The notes under the pieces were generated by a model. It did not search any database. It saw nothing but the letters and a program-made list of their open reading frames with translations, and was not told where the DNA came from. Position numbers and translations under genes: made by a program. From RGIG2206 sp045579085 (GTDB lineage Bacteria; Bacillota; Clostridia; Oscillospirales; Acutalibacteraceae): DNA of 12,040 bases. Each line of letters starts with the position of its first letter. Within the stretch, counting starts at the first letter, position 1. Positions 1 to 6,524 of this stretch are shown piece after piece. Location of the stretch: contig JAZNLO010000009.1 in NCBI GenBank assembly GCA_045579085.1, forward strand, positions 1 through 12,040. Direction: 5' to 3'.

Positions 1-1
1 C

Positions 2-160
2 CAAGGAGTTGCAAAGCTGTATTGTCTTCCTAAGACCGCTTGGCCTCCGACTTATCCCCAAACAAAAGAGATTGAAAACCTGCTTAGTATGGGGTTTGCG
101 GATGATGAATATGAGAAGATTTTTTCTCTGAATGCTAAAAATATATTCAATATAAAATAA
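2..160 (+). CDS. C-terminal end of an unidentified protein (possibly an amidohydrolase-type enzyme)
   Basis: An open frame enters from the left edge and runs 52 codons to TAA at 158-160. Visible are a Pro/Trp-containing stretch (KTAWPPTYPQT) and a C-terminal segment ending in NAKNIFNIK. A short helix followed by a terminal N-A-x-x-(I/L)-F motif resembles the end of many amidohydrolase-family metal-dependent hydrolases, but too little is present to assign a function. The codon choice resembles that of the genes downstream. No convincing GC-rich terminator follows; only A/T-rich DNA separates it from the promoter near 194. The coding call is fairly safe; the family suggestion is weak. Confidence 0.55.
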   Translation, partial: QGVAKLYCLPKTAWPPTYPQTKEIENLLSMGFADDEYEKIFSLNAKNIFNIK

Positions 161-193
161 TTTGTTTTTTATTAGATTATATCAGAAATATGC

Positions 194-222
194 TTGACTT
201 TTATACTTTAATGTGTTAAAAT
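194..222 (+). promoter_or_regulatory. Vegetative promoter of the aromatic operon with an extended -10
   Basis: The -35 box is TTGACT (194-199) and the -10 box is TAAAAT (217-222), separated by exactly 17 nt. TG at 214-215, one base before the -10 box, makes an extended -10. The predicted start is near A229, ten bases before the leader-peptide ribosome binding site. This is the only good promoter seen ahead of the aro genes, so the operon probably depends on it and on the attenuator that follows. Confidence 0.75.
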
Positions 223-238
223 CCTTGTATATTGAATT

Positions 239-324
239 AAGGAGTGAGCGGAATGTCATTGTTTATGTATCGATTTTATTATTTTATGCAGGGCTGTCCG
301 CTTTCTTTGAAGTCTGATAAGTAA
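239..324 (+). CDS. Phe/Tyr leader peptide of the aromatic operon attenuator (ATG 253, stop 322-324)
   Basis: A 23-codon ORF starts at ATG 253-255 and ends at TAA 322-324. It is preceded by a strong Shine-Dalgarno site, AAGGAG (239-244), 8 nt upstream. Residues 4-11 read F-M-Y-R-F-Y-Y-F, so six of eight codons are Phe or Tyr (F4, Y6, F8, Y9, Y10, F11). The ORF contains no Trp codon. The gene lies between the promoter and an intrinsic terminator, and the genes beyond make Phe and Tyr precursors, which is the textbook arrangement of a translation-coupled attenuator such as enterobacterial pheA or trp leaders. By that model, ribosome stalling at codons 4-11 for want of charged tRNA-Phe or tRNA-Tyr leaves 292-299 free to form the antiterminator. 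The coordinates given include the ribosome binding site. Confidence 0.82.
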
Positions 325-359
325 GAGTTGCTTATTTGATTAAGATTAGAGGACGGTCC
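292..359 (+). promoter_or_regulatory. Antiterminator pairing (attenuator regions 2 and 3)
   Basis: GGCTGTCC (292-299), at the end of the leader ORF just after the Phe/Tyr codon block, can pair with GGACGGTCC (351-359), leaving one bulged T at 357 and using one G-U pair. The downstream strand shares CC (358-359) and the adjacent bases with the 5' arm of the terminator (357-363), so the two structures exclude each other. A competing upstream pairing, AGCGGA (247-252) with TCCGCT (297-302), could occupy region 2 and so favour the terminator. The pairings are read directly from the sequence; their energies were not computed. Confidence 0.6.
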
Positions 360-403
360 GCATCCTAATGTGTATTTTTGCACATATGGCATGCGGATTT
401 TTT
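357..403 (+). terminator. Attenuator terminator upstream of pheA
   Basis: TCCGCAT (357-363) pairs perfectly with ATGCGGA (391-397), followed directly by six T (398-403). Inside this stem a second helix, ATGTG (368-372) with CACAT (381-385), closes around a U-rich loop. The hairpin lies between the leader ORF stop and the pheA ribosome binding site. It is therefore best read as the conditional terminator controlling read-through into the operon rather than an end-of-gene terminator for the upstream gene. Confidence 0.8.
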
Positions 404-437
404 ATTGATTTTTTGAGCATCAAGAGGGGAATTAGGT

Positions 438-1526
438 ATGACTGATTTGGAAAAAGCAAGACAAATTATAAATAGCGTTGATAAAGAAATGTCGCAGTTG
501 TTTGAGAAAAGAATGGACGCGGCAAAGCTCGTTGCTAAGTATAAAAAGGAGCACGGACTTCCTGTTGAAGACCTCACTCGTGAGGAGGATATCATTCAGA
601 AAAACGCTGAACTTATTGAAAATGAGGACTACCGCTCATATTATGTAAACTTCCTCCGTTCAAATATCGAATTATCCAAACAGCTGCAGCACCGTCTTTT
701 AGACGGAATGCGAGTTGCCTATAGCGGAGTTGAGGGCGCATTTGCCAATATCGCCGCAGAACGTATTTTTACAGATGCAACCGCCGTTGCTTATCCTGAT
801 TTCAAGTCAGCGTATAATGCAGTTGTAGAAGGCGAGTGCGATTGTGCGGTGTTGCCTGTTGAGAACAGCTTTAACGGCGATGTAGGCAAGGTGCTTGACC
901 TTGCGTTTTTCGGTTCACTGCATATTAACGGAGTTTATGAGGTTGAGGTTGTACAAAACTTGCTTGCCGTTAAGGGCACAACGCTTGACCAGATTCGTCA
1001 GGTTATAAGCCATCCTCAAGCGCTTGGCCAGTGCTCAGCTTATATTGAAAAACACGGCTTTGAGGCTGTTGAGGCGGTTAATACAGCAGTAGCAGCAAAA
1101 TATGTTGCCGAGCAGGGCAGACACGATATTGCCGCCATTGGCAGCGCAGAAGCGGCTGAGAAATTTGGACTTAAAAAGCTCGCCGCACATATAAATGAAA
1201 GCAATGTAAATACCACCAGGTTTGCAGTTTTTTCAAGAGCGCAGAAAGCAGCATCGAAAAATGATAAACGATTCATAATGCTCTTTACTGTAAATAACGT
1301 TGCGGGCTCGCTTGGACGAGCGATATCCGTTATAGGAGAGCACGGATTCAACCTTCTTGCGCTTAAGAGCAGACCTACAAAAGAACTGATTTGGGACTAT
1401 TATTTTTATGCTGAGGGCGAGGGAAATATCAATAGCGAGGAAGGCAGTAAAATGCTCGAGGACCTAAAGAATTTCTGCAGCGACCTGAAGATTGTAGGAA
1501 GTTTTGAAAAGGAAACAAGGGTATAG
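438..1526 (+). CDS. pheA: Bifunctional chorismate mutase / prephenate dehydratase (P-protein)
   Basis: This protein converts chorismate to prephenate and then to phenylpyruvate, the committed Phe branch, in the cytoplasm. At 362 aa it is close to the E. coli P-protein (386 aa). Residues 1-85 are an AroQ-type all-helical chorismate mutase domain; R8, R25, the K36/K37 region and R48-E50 sit where catalytic residues are expected. Residues about 91-270 are the dehydratase, with SHPQALGQC (191-199) and the catalytic TTRF (259-262). Residues about 278-360 are an ACT domain for Phe feedback, with GSLGRA at 290-295 and KSRP at 310-313, where most relatives have ESRP. The start at ATG 438 follows an AGAGGGGA ribosome binding site. 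It is the first structural gene after the Phe/Tyr attenuator, and aroB begins 17 nt after its stop. Confidence 0.96.
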   Translation: MTDLEKARQIINSVDKEMSQLFEKRMDAAKLVAKYKKEHGLPVEDLTREEDIIQKNAELIENEDYRSYYVNFLRSNIELSKQLQHRLLDGMRVAYSGVEGAFANIAAERIFTDATAVAYPDFKSAYNAVVEGECDCAVLPVENSFNGDVGKVLDLAFFGSLHINGVYEVEVVQNLLAVKGTTLDQIRQVISHPQALGQCSAYIEKHGFEAVEAVNTAVAAKYVAEQGRHDIAAIGSAEAAEKFGLKKLAAHINESNVNTTRFAVFSRAQKAASKNDKRFIMLFTVNNVAGSLGRAISVIGEHGFNLLALKSRPTKELIWDYYFYAEGEGNINSEEGSKMLEDLKNFCSDLKIVGSFEKETRV

Positions 1527-1543
1527 TTTTTAAGGAGAATATA

Positions 1544-2557
1544 ATGATTATTCCTGTTAAGACCTCGAATGGCGCATATGAAATTGTGCTTGAGAGAGGT
1601 GCACTTAAAAAAGTTGGTGAATTGTTAAATCTAAACCGCAGAGTGATGATTGTCACAGACAGCGGCGTGCCGAAAGAGTATGCACAAACAGTTGCAAGGT
1701 GTTGCAAAAACGCAGTTGTTCACACTTTTGAGCAAGGCGAGTCATCGAAGCGGATTGAGGTTTACGCTGATATTCTAAAATCACTTGTACAAAACGGCTT
1801 TACACGCACAGACTGCATTGTTGCTGTTGGTGGCGGAGTCGTTGGCGACTTGTCGGGATTTGCCGCCGCAACATATATGCGTGGAATTGACTTTTATAAT
1901 ATACCCACAACAGTTTTGTCACAGGTTGATTCATCAATCGGCGGCAAAACAGCCATTGACTTTTGCGGACTTAAAAATATAGTAGGCTCGTTTTATCCAC
2001 CAAGAGCGGTTGTGATTGACCCTGATACGCTCAAAACATTGCCTGAGCGTCAGATATCTAACGGTTTGGCAGAGGCGGTTAAAATGGCTGCAACAAGTTC
2101 AGCACAGCTTTTTGAGATATTTGAGAAAGAAAGTGCCGGTGAAAATATTGATTTAATAATCGAGAAAGCACTGTTAATAAAAAAGAGCGTTGTTGAACAG
2201 GACGAACACGAGTCAGGGCTCAGAAAAATTCTCAACTTCGGTCATACGCTTGCACACGCAGTTGAAAGCGCAAATGAGATGCAAAACTTGTATCACGGCG
2301 AGTGTGTATCGCTTGGAATGATGACTATGTGCTCAGATAACGTGAGAGAAAGACTGAAGTCAGTTCTTGAAAAGCTAAACTTACCCACAGCTATTGACGT
2401 TGATGCTGATTTGATTGTAGAGGCATGCAAACACGATAAAAAGGCGTTTGGCGAGAATATAACTGTTGTATATGTATCTGAAATCGGCAATGCCGAGCTG
2501 AAAAATATGACATTTAGTGAATATGAAACGATGATAAGGCAGGTGCTAAAAAAATGA
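1544..2557 (+). CDS. aroB: 3-dehydroquinate synthase
   Basis: AroB converts DAHP to 3-dehydroquinate, the second shikimate step, using NAD+ and a divalent metal. The 337-aa protein shows the nucleotide-binding GGGVVGD (96-102), then PTTVLSQVDSSIGGKTAID (121-139), a signature of the family. The expected metal ligands are E177 in GLAEAVK, H234 in NFGHTLAHA and H251 in YHGE. The start at ATG 1544 has an AAGGAG ribosome binding site 7 nt upstream. The stop overlaps the aroC start in an ATGA arrangement, which indicates translational coupling. Its length is slightly short for the family (usually about 350-360 aa), but no motif is missing. Confidence 0.96.
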   Translation: MIIPVKTSNGAYEIVLERGALKKVGELLNLNRRVMIVTDSGVPKEYAQTVARCCKNAVVHTFEQGESSKRIEVYADILKSLVQNGFTRTDCIVAVGGGVVGDLSGFAAATYMRGIDFYNIPTTVLSQVDSSIGGKTAIDFCGLKNIVGSFYPPRAVVIDPDTLKTLPERQISNGLAEAVKMAATSSAQLFEIFEKESAGENIDLIIEKALLIKKSVVEQDEHESGLRKILNFGHTLAHAVESANEMQNLYHGECVSLGMMTMCSDNVRERLKSVLEKLNLPTAIDVDADLIVEACKHDKKAFGENITVVYVSEIGNAELKNMTFSEYETMIRQVLKK

Positions 2558-3648
2558 AAAACACCTTTGGGAACAATATGGCTGTAACGTTATTTGGCGA
2601 AAGTCACGGGAATGCTATCGGCGCAGTTGTTGACGGGCTTGCACCGGGTATAAAAATTGATGAGGACTACATACGTCACGTATTGAGCTTGCGCCGTCCT
2701 GCAGGTGATATCTCAACCTCCAGACGTGAGCCTGACAATTTTGTTATTCAAAGCGGCGTTTTTAACGGAAAAACCACAGGCTCACCCTTATGTATATTGA
2801 TTGAAAACGTTGATAAACGCTCCAATGATTACAGCAAGATGAGCGATATAGCGCGCCCGTCACACGCGGATTACGCTGCATATTGCAAATATCACGGCTT
2901 TGAAGATTATCGTGGCGGCGGACATTTCAGCGGTAGAATAACAGCGGCAATTTGTGCTGTTGGAGGTATACTTCTGCCCGCCTTGAATGAAAAGGGAATA
3001 CAAATCGGCACTCATATCAAGAGCATTGGCTCAGTAAGTGACAGAGATTTCTATGATATCAATGAGGATATAAAGGCCCTTTCCAATATGGAGTTTGCAG
3101 CATTAGATGATGAAAAAGCAAACGAAATGAAGCAAGTAATACGCACCGCAAAGTCAAATTTGGACAGCGTTGGCGGAGTGCTTGAAACAGCAGTAACAGG
3201 GCTGGATGCAGGTATAGGCGAGCCGTTTTTCGATAGCGTTGAGAGTATGCTTTCTCACGCTTTGTTCTCTATACCGGGTGTAAAGGGTGTTGAGTTTGGT
3301 GCCGGCTTTGCGATTTCGGCTATGAACGGCTCTCAGGCAAATGATGAGTTTTACGTTGATGACGGAAAGGTTAAAACTAAGACAAATAATAGTGGCGGCA
3401 TCAACGGCGGCATCACAAACGGTATGCCTTTAATATTCAGATGCGCAATGCGTCCCACCCCAACAATAGGTAAACAGCAAAACACTGTGGACTTTAAAAC
3501 ACTCGAAAACACAACGCTTGCTGCTGCGGGACGTCACGACCCGTGCATTGTCCATAGGGCAAGAGTTGTTGTTGATTGCATAACAGCGATTACGCTTAGC
3601 GATATGCTCACAGGCAGATACGGAACAGATTGGTTGTGCTTAAAATGA
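2554..3648 (+). CDS. aroC: Chorismate synthase
   Basis: AroC makes chorismate from EPSP by 1,4-elimination and requires reduced FMN. The 364-aa protein has the N-terminal FGESHG (14-19, H18), RRPAGDISTSRREPD (47-61), the second active-site histidine region RPSHADY (101-107, H104), GGGHFSGR (121-128) and the C-terminal block MRPTPTIGKQQNTVD (299-313) followed by GRHDPC. RPSHADY replaces the more frequent RPGHADY. The start overlaps aroB by 4 bp (ATGA), and its own stop overlaps the next ATG by 4 bp, so it is coupled on both sides. Confidence 0.96.
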   Translation: MKNTFGNNMAVTLFGESHGNAIGAVVDGLAPGIKIDEDYIRHVLSLRRPAGDISTSRREPDNFVIQSGVFNGKTTGSPLCILIENVDKRSNDYSKMSDIARPSHADYAAYCKYHGFEDYRGGGHFSGRITAAICAVGGILLPALNEKGIQIGTHIKSIGSVSDRDFYDINEDIKALSNMEFAALDDEKANEMKQVIRTAKSNLDSVGGVLETAVTGLDAGIGEPFFDSVESMLSHALFSIPGVKGVEFGAGFAISAMNGSQANDEFYVDDGKVKTKTNNSGGINGGITNGMPLIFRCAMRPTPTIGKQQNTVDFKTLENTTLAAAGRHDPCIVHRARVVVDCITAITLSDMLTGRYGTDWLCLK

Positions 3649-4898
3649 AATACGGCTGTATAGGCGAAACACTCAAGCACAGCTTTTCCAAGGAAATACA
3701 TACCAAGCTTTTCGGCTATGAATATGAGCTGTGTGAGGTTAAACGTGAAGAGCTTGATGCGTTTATGGATAAGAAGGCTTTTTGCGCAATAAACGTAACT
3801 ATTCCATATAAGGAACAGGTTATAAAGCATCTTGATGAGATAAGTCCGATTGCAGAAAGAATCGGTGCTGTTAATACTGTTGTAAATAAGAATGGCAAGC
3901 TTTACGGTTATAATACTGATTTTTACGGTATGCTCGCTTTGATAAGGAAAGCGGAAATCGAGGTAAAAGGCAAAAAAGTCTTGATTTTAGGCAGTGGCGG
4001 TACGTCAAAAACTGCAGTAGCAGTAGCGCAAGAGCTTGAGGCTGAGCAAATTTACAGAGTTTCCAGAACAGGCAAGGACGGCTGCATTACTTATGACGAT
4101 GCGAAAAAACTTCATTCTGATGCTAAAATTATTATTAACACCACACCTTGCGGAATGTATCCCAATAATAACGCAATACCGATAAATCCAAACGATTTTG
4201 CGCTTGTTGAGGGAGTAGTTGACGCGGTTTATAATCCGCTTCGCTCAATGCTTATTTGCGATGCGCTAAATCGTGGCATAAAAGCGGTTGGCGGACTTTA
4301 TATGTTGGTTGCTCAGGCGGCGTTTGCGGCTGAAAAATTTGTCGGTAAAACAGTTGACGTTAAAAAAATTGATGAAATTTACCGAAACCTTTTAACCTCA
4401 AAGCAAAATATTGTTCTAATCGGGATGCCCGGATGCGGAAAATCCACAGTTGGAAAACAGCTTGCAAAAGAGCTCAATATGGATTTTGTTGATACAGATG
4501 CTTTGATTGAGCAAACAGCGCATAAGTCTATTCCTCAAATTTTTGCTGAGTTAGGTGAAACTGTGTTCAGGGATATGGAATCTGAAGTAATATCTGATAT
4601 TGCAAAAAAGCAGGGCACAGTTATAGCCACAGGCGGCGGTGCAGTTTTAAGAAGCTTAAACACCGAACTGCTTAGACAAAACGGCAGACTGTACTTTCTT
4701 GACAGACCGCTTTCTGCCTTAGTTGCAACAGATGACCGCCCACTTTCAAGTAACAGTCAGGACTTGGAAAAAAGATATATCGAGCGGTATGACATATACT
4801 GTTCAAGCTGTGATATTCACGTGAAGGCAGACTGTAATGTCTCAGATATAGTTAAAATAATTAAAGAGGATTTTTATAATGAAAATACTTGTGATTAA
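3645..4898 (+). CDS. aroEK: Shikimate dehydrogenase - shikimate kinase fusion (AroE-AroK)
   Basis: One 417-aa polypeptide carries two consecutive pathway enzymes. Residues 1 to about 245 are NADP-type shikimate dehydrogenase: substrate-binding KHSFSKEIH (11-19), catalytic K56 in NVTIPYKEQ, GAVNT (74-78), GYNTDF with D92, nucleotide-binding loop GSGGTSKTA (116-124), a 2'-phosphate-type arginine in VSRT, and INTTPCGMYP. Residues about 253-415 are shikimate kinase: Walker A GMPGCGKST (260-268), DTD (283-285), ATGGGAV (328-334) and a lid with DDRPL. I chose ATG 3645, which overlaps the aroC stop by 4 bp; a TTG five codons upstream (3630) has no ribosome binding site. The 3' end overlaps aroQ by 20 bp. 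No inter-domain stop or frameshift is seen, so the fusion is real in this sequence. Confidence 0.94.
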   Translation: MKYGCIGETLKHSFSKEIHTKLFGYEYELCEVKREELDAFMDKKAFCAINVTIPYKEQVIKHLDEISPIAERIGAVNTVVNKNGKLYGYNTDFYGMLALIRKAEIEVKGKKVLILGSGGTSKTAVAVAQELEAEQIYRVSRTGKDGCITYDDAKKLHSDAKIIINTTPCGMYPNNNAIPINPNDFALVEGVVDAVYNPLRSMLICDALNRGIKAVGGLYMLVAQAAFAAEKFVGKTVDVKKIDEIYRNLLTSKQNIVLIGMPGCGKSTVGKQLAKELNMDFVDTDALIEQTAHKSIPQIFAELGETVFRDMESEVISDIAKKQGTVIATGGGAVLRSLNTELLRQNGRLYFLDRPLSALVATDDRPLSSNSQDLEKRYIERYDIYCSSCDIHVKADCNVSDIVKIIKEDFYNENTCD

Positions 4899-5319
4899 CG
4901 GCCCAAATCTAAATATGCTAGGCATAAGAGAGCCTGAAATTTACGGCAATAGCACCTATGACGATTTATGTAAGTTGATTTATAACCACGCAGAGAAAAC
5001 TGGCGTTAAAGTGGAAATATATCAGTCTAACCACGAGGGCTGTATTGTTGATAAAATTCAGGCGGCTTACGGTGTGTATGACGGCATTGTCATCAATCCT
5101 GCAGCATATACGCACACAAGTGTTGCACTGCTTGATGCACTTAAGGCTGTCGGTATACCCGCAGTTGAGGTGCATATTTCTAAAGTGTCTGAGCGTGAAG
5201 CGTTTCGCAGCATCAGTTATGTCAGAGAGTACTGTGCTTTAACAATTACAGGTCACGGCTTTGATGGGTATTTAGAGGCTATTGATTATTTGATTGAACA
5301 AAACGGTGAAAAGGTATGA
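4879..5319 (+). CDS. aroQ: Type II 3-dehydroquinate dehydratase
   Basis: This enzyme dehydrates 3-dehydroquinate to 3-dehydroshikimate through the type II (enolate, dodecameric) mechanism. The 146-aa length is typical. Motifs are NGPNLNMLGIREPEIYG (7-23) with R17 and Y22 at the catalytic lid positions, QSNHEG (49-54), NPAAYTHTS (73-81), and EVHIS with H99, then REAFR (106-110). The ATG lies inside the 3' end of aroEK (20-bp overlap), preceded by AAAGAGGA about 8 nt upstream. It supplies the step between AroB and AroE. Confidence 0.95.
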   Translation: MKILVINGPNLNMLGIREPEIYGNSTYDDLCKLIYNHAEKTGVKVEIYQSNHEGCIVDKIQAAYGVYDGIVINPAAYTHTSVALLDALKAVGIPAVEVHISKVSEREAFRSISYVREYCALTITGHGFDGYLEAIDYLIEQNGEKV

Positions 5320-6524
5320 CGGCTAAGATTTTTAAGTCTGTTGCCAGTGGCAAAATTTCTGCCCCACCGTCTAAGAGTATGTCGCACAGAGCCTTGATTT
5401 GTGGCGCACTGTCAGATAACAGTGTGATACGAAATCTTGGTACTTCTGAGGATATCAAAGCCACCTTAGACTGCTTAAAAGCGCTCGGCGCAAACATTGA
5501 TGTTGCATCTGACACAGTTAATATAGGTTCTCTAACCCCAGACGGCGTAAATAATAACATCGTTCTAAACTGCAACGAGAGCGGTAGCACCCTCAGGTTT
5601 ATGCTTCCTATTTGTATGCTTTCAGGTAAGCGTATAACCTTAACGGGAACAGAAAGACTGTTTGAGCGTCCGCTTGGTATATACGAGGATATATGCAAAA
5701 ATCAAGGCATTGAGTTTGAAAAGAGCAAAAGCGGTGTTACTGTTTGCGGTAAACTCAAAAGCGGTGTTTATAGTGTTTTGGGCAACATATCAAGCCAGTT
5801 TATATCAGGCTTGCTGTTTGCGTTGCCCTTGCTTGAGGGTGACAGCAGAATTGAAATTATAGGCGATTTAGAGAGCGCATCTTACATAGATTTAACCCTC
5901 AGCACTTTATATTATTTTGGTATTGTGGTTGATAAACAGGACAATTCATACGTAATTAAGGGCGGTCAAAGTTACAAATCAACTGAATATACTGTTGAGG
6001 CAGATTGCTCAAACGCAGCGTTTTTAGAAGCGCTTAACCTTTTAGATGGTAACGTAACTGTTAATGGTTTAAAACCTGATACTCTGCAAGGCGACAGGGC
6101 TTATATTGATATGTTCAAGGCGATGGCTGCGGGTGAAAAGCAGTTTGACCTTACAGATTGCCCTGACCTTGCGCCTGTTATGTTTGCTATGGCTGCCTTG
6201 TACGGCGGTGCAAACTTCACAGGAACAGCCCGACTTCGCCTCAAGGAGAGCGACAGAAGCTTAGCAATGAAGCAGGAGCTTGCCAAATTTGGAATAAACG
6301 TTATTATTGGAGAAAATAACGTTACGGTTGAAAGTGGCGTGCTTAATGCGCCTTGCGAGGTGTTAAGCGGTCATAACGACCATCGTATTGTGATGGCGCT
6401 TGCATTGCTTTGCACTAAAACGGGCGGAGTTATCAGCGGCATTGAAGCCGTTAATAAAAGCTACCCGAACTTTTTTGATGATATAAAATCGCTCGGAATA
6501 GGAATGGAAATAAATGAAAATTGA
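5316..6524 (+). CDS. aroA: 3-phosphoshikimate 1-carboxyvinyltransferase (EPSP synthase)
   Basis: This enzyme joins PEP to shikimate-3-phosphate. The 402-aa protein shows the two-fold repeat architecture of the family: PPSKSMSHR (17-25, K20), the PEP-site loop ESGSTLR (88-94), GTERLFERPLG (111-121), SSQFISGLL (159-167), DCPDLAP (281-287) with the catalytic Asp, LKESDR (309-314), HNDHRIVMA (353-361) and KSYPNFF (381-387). It is shorter than E. coli AroA (427 aa), mainly in loops. The PEP loop reads G-S-T-L-R-F where class I enzymes have G-T-A-M-R-P. ATG 5316 overlaps the aroQ stop by 4 bp, and the end overlaps tyrA by 11 bp. Confidence 0.95.
   Translation: MTAKIFKSVASGKISAPPSKSMSHRALICGALSDNSVIRNLGTSEDIKATLDCLKALGANIDVASDTVNIGSLTPDGVNNNIVLNCNESGSTLRFMLPICMLSGKRITLTGTERLFERPLGIYEDICKNQGIEFEKSKSGVTVCGKLKSGVYSVLGNISSQFISGLLFALPLLEGDSRIEIIGDLESASYIDLTLSTLYYFGIVVDKQDNSYVIKGGQSYKSTEYTVEADCSNAAFLEALNLLDGNVTVNGLKPDTLQGDRAYIDMFKAMAAGEKQFDLTDCPDLAPVMFAMAALYGGANFTGTARLRLKESDRSLAMKQELAKFGINVIIGENNVTVESGVLNAPCEVLSGHNDHRIVMALALLCTKTGGVISGIEAVNKSYPNFFDDIKSLGIGMEINEN

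Noticed and set aside
161..180. Terminator for the upstream partial gene
   Set aside because: Only A/T-rich sequence with weak self-complementarity; no GC-containing stem followed by a T run.
229..403. T-box riboswitch in the pheA leader
   Set aside because: The stretch around 350-362 loosely recalls the T-box consensus, but it needs a deletion and several mismatches. There is no stem I, AGUA bulge or specifier loop, and the leader is short. The ORF with ribosome binding site and Phe/Tyr codons explains the region better.
1040..1351. Open frame on the - strand inside pheA, and similar antisense frames across the window
   Set aside because: They lie antisense to well-supported enzymes, lack ribosome binding sites and resemble no family. 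They are by-products of codon bias in the + strand genes.
3630..3644. TTG start for the AroE-AroK fusion five codons upstream
   Set aside because: There is no ribosome binding site at the right distance, and it would give a larger overlap with aroC. ATG 3645 in an ATGA overlap matches the other gene borders and the family N terminus.
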